Shown: positions 35,758-45,893, counted from the stretch's first letter. The stretch is DNA of 64,000 nucleotides from JBAYSY01 sp041675885 (GCA_041675885.1 JBAYSY010000005.1:1-64000), one strand, 5' to 3'. Notes: a model not told the origin generated them from the sequence alone. Made by a program: numbers and translations.

Positions 35758-37814
35758 GCCGTCACCTCGGTGATGGTCAGCACATGGCTGCCCTGGACGA
35801 GAATGATGGTCTCGAACGAGTCATCGCGGTTGAGGTCGGCCTCGATCACGGTTCTGCGGATCCCGTCCAGCTCGTCGTGGCGGACGACGAAGGGCACCTT
35901 GTCGTCGTCGAAAGCCTTGCCGTAGATTTTCTTGAAGTCGGATTCCAGCTCGTCGATGATTTCCTTGAACAGCTTGTATTCGGATATCCTTATCCTGTCG
36001 CCGTATTTGAAGTTGTGGATTTCGTGGACCACGGTTTCGCCGCCGCCGGTGAATTCGAACAGGCTGGAGCCGCCGCCCGCGACAAGCACCACCGGGTCGT
36101 CGCCGATGACGAAATGATCGTCGCCATCGCCGCCGGCGATCTCTTCGAAACCGTCGAAACCGTCCTCGCCGATCTCGGCGCCCGAGGCGATGCCGTTCAC
36201 CAGATCGACATGCACCCCTTCGGCGGTTTCCGAAAAGTCGAGCGTGTCCCAGCCCGCACCGCCATGGAAGATGTCGTTCTCGCCGTCGGGGCTGACCAGC
36301 AGGTGATCGCCGCCCGTGCCGCCCAGCACCAGATCCCGCCCCGGCCCGTCGGTGATGAAGGCGCTGCCAGAGCCGGAAACGATGGTATCGTCGCCCGCCC
36401 CTGCGTGGATCGTGTCGCTGCCGGACCCGCCGACAAGCAGATCGTCGCCGTCACCCCCGAGGATCAGGTCGTCACCATCGCCGCCTTCGATGGTATCATC
36501 GCCTTCGCCACCGTGGATCGTGTCGTCGCCCGCATCGCCCGTCAGGATATCGTTGCCCGCGCCGCCACGGATCAGGTCGTCGCCGTCGCCGCCAAGGATC
36601 ACGTCGTCGCCCGCCCCGCCATGGATCGTGTCATCGCCCGCATCGCCCATCAGGATATCGTTGCCCGCGCCGCCACGGATCAGGTCGCCGCCGTCGCCGC
36701 CGTGGATCACATCGTCGCCCGCGCCCCCGAAGATGGTGTCGTTGCCGGGGCCGCCGAAGATCGTGTCGTTGCCCCCGCCGCCGTGGATCAGGTCGTCGCC
36801 CTCACCGCCCATGATCACGTCGGCGCGGCCGCGGCCGAGGATGTTGTCGTCGCCCGCGCCGCCGTCGATCTCGTTGCGCCAGATGCTGCCGATCAGCAGG
36901 TCGCGGGCCTCGGTGCCCTCGATCCGCACGAAGGGGCGGGCCTCGAAACTGGCGAATTGCTCGACCGCGAATTCGCCGTCGCTGACCAGATAACGCAGGG
37001 TGACGGTGTGGGAGTGCGGGTCGTCGGTGGCATAGTCCCAGACCTCGCCGCGGCGGGTCAGGGTGCCGTTGCCCGAAACCAGCGTCAGCCCGGTCACCGA
37101 AAGCGGATCGCCGTCCGGATCCCGACTGTTGCGCAGCAGATGCGCCAGCCAGATCACCCCGACCGCGCCACCGGCGATATCGGCAAGCTGCACCGGCCCG
37201 CTGTGGCGCGGGGCGCGATTTGTCCCCCGGTCCGGATCATCCTGTTCCGGCCCGTCTTCCGGTCCGTCTTTCAGGTGGTCCCCGGCGCCGGGGCCGGGCC
37301 GGGTTCCCGGCGGGCCGGGGGTCAGCGGCATGGCGGCGCCGGGGCCGGTGGCCCAGGGGCTGTTGGCCGGAAACGGCACCGCCCAGCCGCTGACCGCCCC
37401 GAGGAAGGGCATCGGCAGCTTGCCGAAATCCTCACCCGTCGCGATGGTGGTGACTTGCAGGAACGGCGGCCCGCCATGGCCGGGTATCGTGCTGCGATGC
37501 GTCAGCAGGCTGCCCCAGTCCTCATCGGCCAGCCAGTGGCCTGGCCCGGATTCGCGCCCTTCGGCCCCGGAGGGGGCAGGCCGGGCCGCCCGTGGCGCCG
37601 GATCCGGCGCGGCCCCGGCTTCGCCCCCTGCCTCGTCCCCGGGCACCTGTGCGGCCCCGGCCGGCACAAGGGACTTGAGCCATGCCGCCACCGCGACCAG
37701 CAGCATCGCGATCACATGCGGCTTGCGCGATGCCCCGGGGTCGTGCCGGTCGGCATAGGCTTCGGCCGGATCGGCGGGCTTCGTTCCGGTTCGGGCGCCC
37801 TTGACCTCGATCAT
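35754..37814 (-). CDS. RTX calcium-binding protein with N-terminal hydrophobic segment
   Basis: A 686-aa protein encoded between the exporter genes with ATGA overlaps on both sides. Residues 34-50 (VIAMLLVAVAAWLKSLV) form one hydrophobic helix after a charged arm; there is no cleavable-signal pattern. Residues of about 60-200 are Pro/Gly-rich. A cadherin-like fold follows (SRDPDGDPLSVTGLTLVSGN), and about 17 RTX nonapeptides (GGAGDDTIHGG type) fill the middle. The C-terminus is a charged region of about 150 residues ending ILVQGSHVLTITEVTA, possibly the type I export signal. The N-terminal helix is odd for a secreted RTX protein and suggests inner-membrane retention or a structural role in the export complex. 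Confidence 0.8.
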   Translation of the reverse strand: MIEVKGARTGTKPADPAEAYADRHDPGASRKPHVIAMLLVAVAAWLKSLVPAGAAQVPGDEAGGEAGAAPDPAPRAARPAPSGAEGRESGPGHWLADEDWGSLLTHRSTIPGHGGPPFLQVTTIATGEDFGKLPMPFLGAVSGWAVPFPANSPWATGPGAAMPLTPGPPGTRPGPGAGDHLKDGPEDGPEQDDPDRGTNRAPRHSGPVQLADIAGGAVGVIWLAHLLRNSRDPDGDPLSVTGLTLVSGNGTLTRRGEVWDYATDDPHSHTVTLRYLVSDGEFAVEQFASFEARPFVRIEGTEARDLLIGSIWRNEIDGGAGDDNILGRGRADVIMGGEGDDLIHGGGGNDTIFGGPGNDTIFGGAGDDVIHGGDGGDLIRGGAGNDILMGDAGDDTIHGGAGDDVILGGDGDDLIRGGAGNDILTGDAGDDTIHGGEGDDTIEGGDGDDLILGGDGDDLLVGGSGSDTIHAGAGDDTIVSGSGSAFITDGPGRDLVLGGTGGDHLLVSPDGENDIFHGGAGWDTLDFSETAEGVHVDLVNGIASGAEIGEDGFDGFEEIAGGDGDDHFVIGDDPVVLVAGGGSSLFEFTGGGETVVHEIHNFKYGDRIRISEYKLFKEIIDELESDFKKIYGKAFDDDKVPFVVRHDELDGIRRTVIEADLNRDDSFETIILVQGSHVLTITEVTA
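36400..36850 (-). repeat. RTX-coding DNA repeats
   Basis: Tandem 27-base units encode GGxGxDxLxGG. A longer block of about 126 bases is nearly duplicated: the run encoding GDDLIRGGAGNDIL-GDAGDDTIHGG occurs twice (around 36520-36590 and 36615-36690). This indicates recent internal duplication. Confidence 0.75.
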
Positions 37815-39637
37815 GCCTCGCCCCCCATCATCCTGGCCCGCTGCACCCGGTCAGGCAGCACCTGATGCGCCGCCCCGGGAACAGGGTCGGCGGCGGCGGG
37901 ATCGACGGCGGGCGGCGCGGATTCGGCCGCGGGGCGCATGACCTTGGTGCGGATGATCTCGTCCCTTGGCCCGAACGCGGTCAGCCGCCCGCTCTGGATC
38001 ACCGCGACATGATCGACGGCGGCAAGCGCGCTTGGCCGGTGCGCGACCAGCACCACGATGGCGCCGCGGGCCTTGGCGGCCCCGATCGCGGCGGTCAGCG
38101 CCGCCTCGCCCTCACCGTCGAGGTTGGAATTGGGCTCGTCCAGCACCACGAGGAACGGATCACCGTAAAGCGCGCGGGCCAGACCGATCCGCTGGCGCTG
38201 CCCGCCCGACAGCGCGGTGCCCATGGGGCCGAGCATGGTGCCGTAGCCTTCGGGCAGGCGCAGCACCATTTCGTGGACCCCGGCGGCGGTGGCGGCGGCA
38301 ATGATGCGTTTCGGATCGGGCACGGGATCGAGCCGGGCGATATTGTCGCCGATGCTCGCGTCAAGCAGCGCCACCTCCTGCGGCAGGTAGCCGATATGCT
38401 GCCCGAGCACTTCTTCGGACCAGTGCGGCAGTTCGGCACCGTCAAGCCGGATGCCGCCGCGCAGCACCGGCCAGATCCCGGTCAGCGCGCGCAGAAGCGT
38501 GGTCTTGCCGCCGCCACTCGGGCCGATGATCCCCAAAGCCTCGCCTGCGCGCAGGTTGAGGCTCAGATCGCTCAGCAGCACGGCCCCGGTGCCCGGCGCG
38601 GCCACGGTCACGTTCTCGACCTTGAGGCTGCGGCACGGCGCGGGCAGCGGCATGGGCTGGTCCTGCTCGGCCAGCACCTGCGCGGTTTCCTTCAGCCGAC
38701 CGTAGGCACCGCGCGCCTGCACGACATGCTTCCAGTTGCCGATCGCCATGTCGATCGGCGCCATCGCCCGGGTCGCCGCGACCGAGGCGGCGATGATCGC
38801 GCCGGGCGACAGCTCGCCCCGGATGGTCAGGAAGGCCCCGAGCCCGAGGATCGACGATTGCAGGATCATCCGCAGCACCCGCGACAGCGCGCCGAAGGTG
38901 CCGCTGATGTCGCTGGTACGGGAATGGACCTTCAGATGTTCGTCATTGGCGGCGGTGAAGCGGTGGATGGCGCGGCGGCTCATGCCCATCGCCCTGAGGA
39001 TCTCGGAGTTGCGCGCGTTCGAATCCGCCACCCGGTTGCGGGCGATGCCGGTCTGCTGCACCGCCTTGCTCCAGCGCCGGGTCAGGAGTTCCGCGACCAC
39101 GGTCAGCACCGTCAGCACCAGCGCCCCCGCGATGGTCACCGCACCCAGCAGCGGGTGCAGGACATAGACGAAGGCGAGAAACAGCGGCATCCAGGGCAGG
39201 TCGAACAGCGCGACCGGCCCCTGGCTGCCCATGAAGCCGCGCAGCGTGTCCACGTCGCGGCCCCGTTCCAGTGCCTCGGCGGTGGAAAAGCCGTAGCGCG
39301 GCATGTCGATGGTGATCTCATGCGCCACCGGCGCCAGGCGGCGGTCGAAGCGCGAGCCGACCCGGACCAGAAGCTGCGAGCGGATCACGTCGAACACGCC
39401 CTGAAAGCCGTAAAGACCAAGTGCCAGCACCGAAAGCGCCAGCAGGGTGGGCACGTTGCCGCTGCCCAGCACCCGGTCGTAGATCTGCAACATGTAGAAG
39501 GCGCCGGTCAGCGCCAGCACGCTGATGATCCCCGAAAGGATCAGCACGAACAGGAAGATGCCGCGAAACCCGCGCATCAGGCTTCCGGCTTCTCGGCCTC
39601 TGGCTCCGGGTTCGATCCTGTTCACGCGCGCCCCCAT
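37811..39637 (-). CDS. Type I secretion ABC transporter (permease/ATPase)
   Basis: Inner-membrane exporter of 608 aa, PrtD/HlyB class without a peptidase domain. About six TM helices, starting LFVLILSGIISVLALTGAFY, precede the ATPase. Walker A is GPSGGGKTT, the signature LSGGQRQRIGLARA, Walker B FLVVLDEPNSNLD, and the switch His is in VAHRPSA. The start at 39637 (MGARVNRIEPG) was chosen because the frame further upstream runs through a perfect GC hairpin. It overlaps the RTX gene by four bases. It should export the heme-peroxidase RTX protein encoded just upstream in the same operon, using an unlinked TolC. Confidence 0.92.
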   Translation of the reverse strand: MGARVNRIEPGARGREAGSLMRGFRGIFLFVLILSGIISVLALTGAFYMLQIYDRVLGSGNVPTLLALSVLALGLYGFQGVFDVIRSQLLVRVGSRFDRRLAPVAHEITIDMPRYGFSTAEALERGRDVDTLRGFMGSQGPVALFDLPWMPLFLAFVYVLHPLLGAVTIAGALVLTVLTVVAELLTRRWSKAVQQTGIARNRVADSNARNSEILRAMGMSRRAIHRFTAANDEHLKVHSRTSDISGTFGALSRVLRMILQSSILGLGAFLTIRGELSPGAIIAASVAATRAMAPIDMAIGNWKHVVQARGAYGRLKETAQVLAEQDQPMPLPAPCRSLKVENVTVAAPGTGAVLLSDLSLNLRAGEALGIIGPSGGGKTTLLRALTGIWPVLRGGIRLDGAELPHWSEEVLGQHIGYLPQEVALLDASIGDNIARLDPVPDPKRIIAAATAAGVHEMVLRLPEGYGTMLGPMGTALSGGQRQRIGLARALYGDPFLVVLDEPNSNLDGEGEAALTAAIGAAKARGAIVVLVAHRPSALAAVDHVAVIQSGRLTAFGPRDEIIRTKVMRPAAESAPPAVDPAAADPVPGAAHQVLPDRVQRARMMGGEA

Positions 39638-39653
39638 CGTTCCGCACCGGTCC

Positions 39654-39680
39654 GGGGGCGGGGCGAAACACCCCGCCCCC
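39654..39680 (-). promoter_or_regulatory. GC hairpin between peroxidase and exporter genes
   Basis: A 10-base perfect stem (gggggcgggg / ccccgccccc) with a 7-base loop lies in the 58-base gap after the peroxidase stop. There is no T run on the minus strand, so partial termination or mRNA processing is more likely than full termination. This would yield much more peroxidase than exporter mRNA. Confidence 0.55.
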
Positions 39681-39695
39681 GCTGTTGTCACGGGT

Positions 39696-42600
39696 TCACA
39701 GGATGAAGTTGTCCTGTGTCAGGTCGTGCGACCCCTTGATGCTGATCCTGAAGTCGGCCCCCGCACCGTCCGAGACATTGCCCTCGACCACGGTCCAGGT
39801 GTCGCCGTCGCGGAACTCCTCGCTGATCATGAGTTGCCCCTTGCCGGTGAAGCCGTCCGAAACGATGGTGAACGACTGCCTGCCCGCGGTGCCCGCATCG
39901 GCGTCCATATGGCTCAGGTCGATGCGGTCGCCGGGGGTAAAGCCCAGGATCATGTCGCCGTCGGCATCCCCCGCCGAGTGGAAGCGGAACACGTCGTCGC
40001 CGCTGCCGCCGTCCATGATGTTGACGGCCCCGCTGGCGATGATCAGGTCGTTGCCCGATCCGGTGACGATGTTCTCGATGCTCCAGATCGTGTCGGTGCC
40101 GGTCTGGACACTGGTCACCGTGCCGCGGCCGCCAAGGCCCGATCCCAGGTCGGCGGTGATACCGGCGCTGATCGCCGACATGTCGAGCGTGTCGCTGCCC
40201 TCGCCGCCGTCGTAGAAATCGTCGCCGTCGCCGGTCCCGGCCATGATCACGTCGTCGCCACCGCCGCCGAACACGGTGTCGCTGCCCGAACCCGCGTCGA
40301 TCAGGTCGTTCCCGTCGCCGCCGAAGATGCGGTCGTCACCGGCGTCGCCGAACAGCATGTCGTCGCCCGCGCCGCCGAACAGGTCGTCGTTGCCCGCGCC
40401 GCCCAGCGCGATGTCGCGCCCGTCGCCGCCGATGAAGACATCGGTCCCGGCCGTGCCGATGAACACCCCGCCATCGGCCCCGCCCACGGTGACGCCGGTT
40501 CCGGACGGCGGGGCGGGGTCGGCCGGCGGTTCCGGGGCCGTGGTCAGCACCGGCTCGCCGTCTTCGATCAGCCGCAGTTGCGATACTTCACCGAAGAAGG
40601 TGATGCTGTTGCCGCCGCCCGAAACGGTGACCGAGCCATCGGCATTGAGCACCGCCGAATAGTCCCCGTCCTGCGCACCTTCAGGCAACAGGATCTGGTC
40701 CTGCGGCCGCAGTTCCCCGGCCAGCATGTCGTGGCCGCCGCCGGACTGGAACACCACCCGGTGCGAGGATTGCAGCCCGGTGATGTCGATCCCGGTGCCG
40801 TTCTCGCTGCCGAAGACACGGATGGTGTTCTGGCTGAGCCCCGATCCGGTGAAGTTGCCGTGGAACGAGAAGGTGTCGCCGCCAGCCGTGCCCGAGGTGC
40901 CGCCGGTCAGCGCGCTGCTGTTGAGGACCAGTTCCTCGACCCCGCGCAACTCACCGATGATCGAATCGAAACCCTCGCCGTTGCGGGTGACGATGATCGT
41001 GGTGCCGCTGTGCAGGTTGGCCGCGTTGAAGGCGTTGTCGGTCGATTGCGTGATCCAGGCGCTGCGGGTCCAGATCTGGAAATGCTCCGCGCTGTCATCG
41101 CCGTTGACGATGAAAGTATCGGTGCCGTTGCCGCCGTTGATCACGTCATGGCCATCGCCGACATTCCAGATGATCGCATCGTTACCGTTGCCGCCGTCGA
41201 TCACGTCATCGCCCGGCCCGCCGATCAGCGTATCGGCGCCGTTGCCGCCGAGCAGCGTGTCGTTCCCCTCGCCGCCCGACAGGCTGTCGTTGCCGGTGCC
41301 GCCGGTCAGAGAGTCGTCACCGCCGTTACCGAAGATCGTATCGGCCCCGTTGCCGCCGTCGATTCTGTCGGCCCCTTCGGTCCCCATGATCAGATCCGGG
41401 CCGTTGCCCCCGGCAGAGACCATCCCCACCACCCCGGTCACGTCCGAGATCACCTGTTCGGTGGTGCCGCCCTCATCCTCGAAGGTCACGACCACCCGCA
41501 ACGGGCTGTTGACCTGCGCCGCGCCCGGCGTGAAGTTCGTGCCGTTGGCGCCCGGAATGTCGGTCCAGTCGCCGCCGGTCAGCACCTGCCACTGAATGGC
41601 CATGCTGCCCGGCACGATCCCGTCGGCATCCTCGATCTGGCCCAGCGCGACCGCAAGCGCGATGCCCTGTGTGGGCGCCATGCTGCTGAGGACAGGCTGG
41701 CCGGTGGCCGGGGTGTTCTCCGGTTCGGGGTCCGGGTCATCCGGGAACAGGTCCGCGACCGCAACGGTCTGGTCGCCGAATTGCAGCATCTCGATATTGT
41801 AAAGCGTGTCGGTCCCGTCCGAGACCCGGTTGCGCCCGGTGGTCGGGTTGACCGAGTTGGGCGTCATCGTGTGGTGATCCACGGTGAGGCTGCCGTTCGC
41901 GTTCAGGGTGATGGTGTAGTTCTCGAACACATCCCAATAGACGGCGGTGTCGATGCCGCTGTCGTCCCACAGGACTTCCCGCACGATCCTGAGCTGGCCG
42001 GGGTTGAGCACCCCTTCGACCATCCAGCTTGTCAGGGGCCTGGTCACGCCGCCGATCGTCACGTCGCCCTGAAGGCTGTCCACCGTGGCGATCTGGCTTC
42101 CGGTGCCGTCCGGCCCGCTCATGATCGCGACCCGCACGTTCAGCCAGGCGTCGCCGTCGATCACGTCGTCGCCGCCCCGGCCCTCGATCAGGTCGCCGCC
42201 GCCGCCGCCGAGCAGGATGTTGCCCGCGTCGAACACCAGCCTCATGTCGCCCGAGCCGTCGGCCCAGTATTCGGCTTCCTCCATCAGGTCTTCGGTGATG
42301 ATCTGGTCCAGCCCGGCGATCCGCGCGATCCCTTCAAGGTCCAGTTCGTTGAACATGAAGTTGCCTTCGGGCGTCGGGTCGGGGATCTGGGTGGGAAGCA
42401 GTTCGTCGATCTCGTTGGTGCGGTCGTCGCCCCGGATCACGTCGTCGTAGACCCAGCCCGAGACCGCCTCGACCTGGCTGTAGCGGTCGCGCAGCACCTC
42501 GATCGGCAGCGAGGTGAAGACCTCGATGTTCATGTCGGCGTCGGCCGGGGTCATCTGCCCCTTGTGGATCACCCAGTCGAAGCCCCACATGCCGATGAAC

Positions 42601-45600
42601 TTCTGGATGCCCTCGCCCGCGAACATGATGTCGTCGCCCGAGTCGGCGTCGTAGTCGGTATCGCCGCTGCCGCCGTTCAGCACGTCATGGCCGATGATGG
42701 CCGAGTTGAAGAACAGGTCGCCGGTATCGCCCGCGATGTAGTCGAACCGGCCGCCCGCCTCGACCCAGTCGTCGCCGGGGCCGCCGAACAGGATGTCGAT
42801 CCCGTCGCCGCTGATGATGAAATCATCGCCGTTGCCGCCGAAGATCTCGTTGCCGTCCTTGCCGCCGATCAGGAAGTCGTTGCCGTCGTCGCCGAACATC
42901 ACCGCAAGGCCGGTGCCGCCGTGGATCACGTCGTTGCCGTCGCCGCCCTTCAGCACCGAGACATCGCCGATCGGCGTGCCGGTGTTGATGATGATGTCGT
43001 CGCCCGCGCCGCCCTCGGCCTGATCGACGCCCTCGCCGGTCTCGATCCGGTCGTTGCCGGGGCCGCCCCAGATCATGTCATCGCCGCCGCCGCCGATGAT
43101 GTGGTTTGGGCCCTCGCCCCCCCGGATCACCGTATGGTCGAAGCCGTTGTAGCGAAGGTAGGCCACGCCGTCGTTGTCCTCGGGTGCGATCCGCTCCACC
43201 AGCGGCGACACCGCGTCGAGGAACGGATCGTCATGGGTCGGGTCGTCCTGACCGGTCAGCATGATCTGCTTGGCCAGATCGACGTAGAACGAATGATCCG
43301 GCGCGAAGAACACGTTGTCGGGCAGGGCAAAGCCGGTCTCGCCCAGGTCGGTGGTGCGCAGCATCATCTTGCCAAGCGAGTTGGTCTCGATCTCGTTCAG
43401 CAGGTTCAGCCCCTGCAAGCGCGCCAGATAGTAGAAACGGTCGCCGTCCTGAAGGTTCTCCAGCTGAAGCTCGAACACGAAGGCGAAGGTCGAACCGAGC
43501 ATCCCGCCGAAGGGCATCTTGCGCTCGGCCAGCCCGCCGATCCACAGGTCGATACTGTCCACCCCGGTTTGCGAGGCCGGGCCGTTCAGGAAATCCACCC
43601 GGTCGGCGGGCGCATCATCGTTGCCGAACACCAGCGCGATGGCGGCGTCGCGCTTGTCCTCGATGCTGCTGACGCCGGTGATGGTCTCATGCGTGCCGTA
43701 GGCCGCGATGAAATTGACGATCGAGGCCGGGTTGGCCAGATGCAGCGCGAAATCCGACCAGCTTTCATAGGGCCGCAGCCGACCGTCGCCATGCGACATT
43801 TCCATGAACTGCGCCCGCGCCTCGTTCAGCGTCGGCATCCCGGTATCGCGGCCGCGGGCAAGGTTGATCGTCGCAAGGTCGAGCGGCAGCCCGACCAGTT
43901 CGTTGCGCAGCACGTCGGTCACGAATTCGTCGATCTCGTTGCCGACCTGGCCCGACATGCCGCGGATGATCGCGCCCGAGACCTCGGCCTGGCCCATGTC
44001 GCCCAGCGCGTTGTCGAGATTGCCGAAGCGGACCGGGTTCAGGAAGGCGTCGAACAGGTCGATGCTGACGCTGTTGCCTTGCGCGTCGATCGTGTCGATG
44101 GTCTGGTTCAGCATCGAATGGCCGAAGCGATAGATCGCATGGGCGAATTCGGCGAAGATCGCCGGGTCGATCTCGGGGTCCGGCATCACGTCGAAGATGT
44201 CGATGTCGGGCTGGATCGAGCGGGCGAACTCCTCGAACACCAGATGCTGGTATTCCATTTCGGTGACGAATCGCGCGGTCTGGAACAGCCGCTCGCCGTG
44301 CCATGCCACGTCATCCACGCTTGCGGGCAGGCTGTCCGCCGGGGCCGCCAGCCATTCGTTGATGAAGTCGAGATCGCCGGTGGCCAGCACCACCTGCTTG
44401 ACGTGATCGACCAGCCGGTTGTGCTCGGCGTGGAACACGAAATGGATCGCGCTCAGGCCGATGTTCTCGTTGCCGCGCCCGTCGCCGGTGATGTAATGCG
44501 CGTCGAGAAGCTCATCGTCGTAGTCGGGAAGCTGGCCCATCACGGCCGGGCCGCCGTTATAGCCGATCTCGTCGTCATCGTCGGGCCGCAGGTTGCCGTT
44601 CGCGTCAGTTTTCGGCGCCGCCGTATGGGCGATGTCGTCGAGGAAGGCGATGCCGGTGCGGGCCGCACCTTCCGCGCTCGGGTCGATCGGGGCGGCCGGG
44701 TTGCCTTCAAGATAGACCGGCGCGCCTTCGCCATCGACGCCCACCATCAGTTGCGGAAAACCGTTCGGCCCGGGAATGAACGCGCCGTAGGGATCGACCG
44801 CCACCACCGGCACGTTGAGCACATCGAGGTCGGTCAGCGCGATCCCCAGCATCTCCCTCACATGGGTCTTGAGGTCGCCCCAGGTGACAAGGCCGCCCCC
44901 GGTTTCCAGCAGCCGCCCGGTGTTCACCGGCCCGTCGGGCGTCATCTCGTACTCGCGCAGGAACACCTGATGCGACGGGTGCGAGGTATAGGTCTGGTTC
45001 TGATCGACCCAGGGCGTCACCACGTTGCGGGCGTCGTCGCCGGTGGTGGCGCGGGTCAGAACCATGAAGTTGGTGTGCGGGCTGTCGGGGTCGTAAAGCG
45101 GGTCGTCCTCCATCAGCGGGATATACACCGTGCCGTTGCCGCCCTTGGCCACGAGGTCGAGCCCGTGGTCGAAGAACTGGCCGAACAGCGTCAGCAGCGC
45201 GTTGAACGACGCCGAAAGCCCCTCATCCGGCGCGGTATTGGGAATCCGCACCGTCGGCCCGTCCATCTCGATCCCGTGTTGGTCGAGCAGGTCGCCCAGC
45301 GTCGTTTCCGCTGTGTCCAGGGCGGTCTGGGCGGCATCGACCTGCCCTTGGGCAAGCTCGATAAAGGCCGGAATCCCGCTGGTCTCGGCCTGTGCAAGCA
45401 GCGCCTCCGCCACGGCAAGCGCCGCCGCCGCCGTCCCGACCCCGGCATGGGCGCCGGAAATCCCGGCGATGGTGTCGAGCAGCTCCTGCCCCTCAAGCTC
45501 CAGCGGCTTCAGCGCGGTGGCGATGGCGGCCGGGTTGTTCAGGGTCTGATCGACGATCAGGTTCGAGATCAGCCGCGGCTCGTAATCCACCACGCCGCCC

Positions 45601-45893
45601 GGCAGGCCGTAATCGTTGTTGTTGCCGCCGGTCGCCCCGTCATACATCGCGGGCATCGCGCCGTTGCCCGACCGGAAATCCACATCGGTCAGTTGCGGGA
45701 ACGGCTCGCCCGAGGCGCCGAACTGCTCGCGCCCCGGCACGAAGTTGTTGTAGCTGCCATCGACCGTCCGCAGCCCCCAGGGCAGCAGCGAACTGCCCAC
45801 GAGCGCGTCGAGCGATTCGCCGCCCGCGTGGCGTTCCGCGATGATGATCTGTTGCAGGATGAATTCGAGGTCGTTCCGGATCAGCTTGACCAT
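39696..45893 (-). CDS. Secreted animal-type heme peroxidase with RTX repeats
   Basis: A 2,065-aa protein, probably exported by the type I genes downstream. The peroxidase domain (about residues 120-700) keeps the key residues of the animal peroxidase family: Asp242-His243 in GQFFDHGLD (distal His and heme-linking Asp), Arg473 and Glu476 in GDGRGNENIG, the following AEHNRL helix, and proximal His592 in YRFGHSM. The Met that myeloperoxidase adds after the Glu is Asn here. RTX blocks lie at about 920-1100, 1220-1250, 1495-1595 and 1800-1910, with an Ig-like module near 1400-1485. Start ATG 45893 follows gggggatacc; no Sec signal peptide, as expected. Relatives with this architecture are called peroxicins. 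Probable role: extracellular oxidant or halogenating chemistry. Confidence 0.9.
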   Translation of the reverse strand: MVKLIRNDLEFILQQIIIAERHAGGESLDALVGSSLLPWGLRTVDGSYNNFVPGREQFGASGEPFPQLTDVDFRSGNGAMPAMYDGATGGNNNDYGLPGGVVDYEPRLISNLIVDQTLNNPAAIATALKPLELEGQELLDTIAGISGAHAGVGTAAAALAVAEALLAQAETSGIPAFIELAQGQVDAAQTALDTAETTLGDLLDQHGIEMDGPTVRIPNTAPDEGLSASFNALLTLFGQFFDHGLDLVAKGGNGTVYIPLMEDDPLYDPDSPHTNFMVLTRATTGDDARNVVTPWVDQNQTYTSHPSHQVFLREYEMTPDGPVNTGRLLETGGGLVTWGDLKTHVREMLGIALTDLDVLNVPVVAVDPYGAFIPGPNGFPQLMVGVDGEGAPVYLEGNPAAPIDPSAEGAARTGIAFLDDIAHTAAPKTDANGNLRPDDDDEIGYNGGPAVMGQLPDYDDELLDAHYITGDGRGNENIGLSAIHFVFHAEHNRLVDHVKQVVLATGDLDFINEWLAAPADSLPASVDDVAWHGERLFQTARFVTEMEYQHLVFEEFARSIQPDIDIFDVMPDPEIDPAIFAEFAHAIYRFGHSMLNQTIDTIDAQGNSVSIDLFDAFLNPVRFGNLDNALGDMGQAEVSGAIIRGMSGQVGNEIDEFVTDVLRNELVGLPLDLATINLARGRDTGMPTLNEARAQFMEMSHGDGRLRPYESWSDFALHLANPASIVNFIAAYGTHETITGVSSIEDKRDAAIALVFGNDDAPADRVDFLNGPASQTGVDSIDLWIGGLAERKMPFGGMLGSTFAFVFELQLENLQDGDRFYYLARLQGLNLLNEIETNSLGKMMLRTTDLGETGFALPDNVFFAPDHSFYVDLAKQIMLTGQDDPTHDDPFLDAVSPLVERIAPEDNDGVAYLRYNGFDHTVIRGGEGPNHIIGGGGDDMIWGGPGNDRIETGEGVDQAEGGAGDDIIINTGTPIGDVSVLKGGDGNDVIHGGTGLAVMFGDDGNDFLIGGKDGNEIFGGNGDDFIISGDGIDILFGGPGDDWVEAGGRFDYIAGDTGDLFFNSAIIGHDVLNGGSGDTDYDADSGDDIMFAGEGIQKFIGMWGFDWVIHKGQMTPADADMNIEVFTSLPIEVLRDRYSQVEAVSGWVYDDVIRGDDRTNEIDELLPTQIPDPTPEGNFMFNELDLEGIARIAGLDQIITEDLMEEAEYWADGSGDMRLVFDAGNILLGGGGGDLIEGRGGDDVIDGDAWLNVRVAIMSGPDGTGSQIATVDSLQGDVTIGGVTRPLTSWMVEGVLNPGQLRIVREVLWDDSGIDTAVYWDVFENYTITLNANGSLTVDHHTMTPNSVNPTTGRNRVSDGTDTLYNIEMLQFGDQTVAVADLFPDDPDPEPENTPATGQPVLSSMAPTQGIALAVALGQIEDADGIVPGSMAIQWQVLTGGDWTDIPGANGTNFTPGAAQVNSPLRVVVTFEDEGGTTEQVISDVTGVVGMVSAGGNGPDLIMGTEGADRIDGGNGADTIFGNGGDDSLTGGTGNDSLSGGEGNDTLLGGNGADTLIGGPGDDVIDGGNGNDAIIWNVGDGHDVINGGNGTDTFIVNGDDSAEHFQIWTRSAWITQSTDNAFNAANLHSGTTIIVTRNGEGFDSIIGELRGVEELVLNSSALTGGTSGTAGGDTFSFHGNFTGSGLSQNTIRVFGSENGTGIDITGLQSSHRVVFQSGGGHDMLAGELRPQDQILLPEGAQDGDYSAVLNADGSVTVSGGGNSITFFGEVSQLRLIEDGEPVLTTAPEPPADPAPPSGTGVTVGGADGGVFIGTAGTDVFIGGDGRDIALGGAGNDDLFGGAGDDMLFGDAGDDRIFGGDGNDLIDAGSGSDTVFGGGGDDVIMAGTGDGDDFYDGGEGSDTLDMSAISAGITADLGSGLGGRGTVTSVQTGTDTIWSIENIVTGSGNDLIIASGAVNIMDGGSGDDVFRFHSAGDADGDMILGFTPGDRIDLSHMDADAGTAGRQSFTIVSDGFTGKGQLMISEEFRDGDTWTVVEGNVSDGAGADFRISIKGSHDLTQDNFIL

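Noticed and set aside
36316..36993. CRISPR-like regular repeats
   Set aside because: The periodicity is 27 bases and encodes RTX nonapeptides. There are no constant repeats with unique spacers and no cas genes.
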